From: DASXTK01 sp036505485
Lineage (GTDB): Bacteria > Actinomycetota > Acidimicrobiia > Acidimicrobiales > VFJN01
NCBI GenBank assembly: GCA_036505485.1
Contig: DASXTK010000117.1
Location: 1-5,769, forward strand
DNA: 5,769 nt
Direction: 5' to 3'
Shown here in pieces: positions 5,677-5,769 of this stretch (within the stretch, counting starts at the first letter, position 1; each line of letters begins with the position of its first letter). Position numbers and translations under genes: made by a program. The notes under the pieces were generated by a model. That model was not told where the DNA came from. It made no database searches and saw only the letters and a program-made list of their open reading frames with translations.

Positions 5677-5769
5677 AGCTGCGGCTCCTGGCCGGGAACC
5701 TGCGGGCCGGGTCGGCCCGCCAGATCGCGTTCGTCCTGTCGATCTGCGGAGCGACCGTGCTGGCACTGC
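5652..5769 (+). CDS. ABC transporter permease, N-terminal fragment (runs off the window)
   Basis: A reading frame opens at GTG 5652 inside the end of the ATPase gene and stays open to the window edge for 39 codons. It starts VVGLFIRLKLRLLAGNLRAG, a basic cytoplasmic leader, followed by a hydrophobic stretch (IAFVLSICGATVLAL) that would begin the first membrane segment. The RLKLRLL leader is what I recall for the roughly 500-residue permeases that accompany this ATPase type. No strong Shine-Dalgarno site is seen, so translation probably depends on ribosomes finishing the ATPase. The rest of the gene lies beyond the window. Confidence 0.72.
   Translation, partial: MVGLFIRLKLRLLAGNLRAGSARQIAFVLSICGATVLAL

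Overview
The window comes from a GC-rich chromosome with the codon habits of an actinobacterium. Three of the four complete genes have a TANNNT -10 box just upstream of the start codon and no Shine-Dalgarno sequence, as in leaderless actinobacterial transcripts. The AAA+ ATPase and the ABC ATPase both belong to families I associate with Actinomycetota. A lineage near Acidimicrobiia is a guess from general resemblance, not something the sequence proves.

Layout. Positions 1-169 hold no convincing gene. They contain an irregular array of short repeats with a GCC-GNA-GGC core, and the last member extends into a hairpin that could terminate the leftward gene. On the minus strand (170-1630) is a ChlI/MoxR-like AAA+ ATPase. 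A divergent intergenic region (1631-1789) carries two putative -10 boxes and two short dyads. On the plus strand follow a cytoplasmic glycoside hydrolase family 2 enzyme resembling beta-mannosidase (1790-3928), a lipoprotein with two tandem copies of a Cys-containing domain (3967-4875), an ABC transporter ATPase (4915-5676) and the start of its membrane permease (5652 to the window edge).

How the genes relate. The hydrolase and lipoprotein genes are 38 bases apart on the same strand, and the lipoprotein has a proper Shine-Dalgarno site. They are probably co-transcribed. The ABC ATPase has its own likely leaderless promoter, and its permease overlaps it by 25 bases, so those two are an ABC-2-type pair made together. 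The leftward AAA+ ATPase is regulated separately. Proteins of this kind usually work with a von Willebrand A (VWA) domain partner, which is not recognisable in the short stretch available downstream.

I see no defence system, mobile element, CRISPR array or RNA gene. The least ordinary elements are the 5' repeat array with its variable triloop position, the duplicated-domain lipoprotein, and the consistent leaderless promoter architecture.
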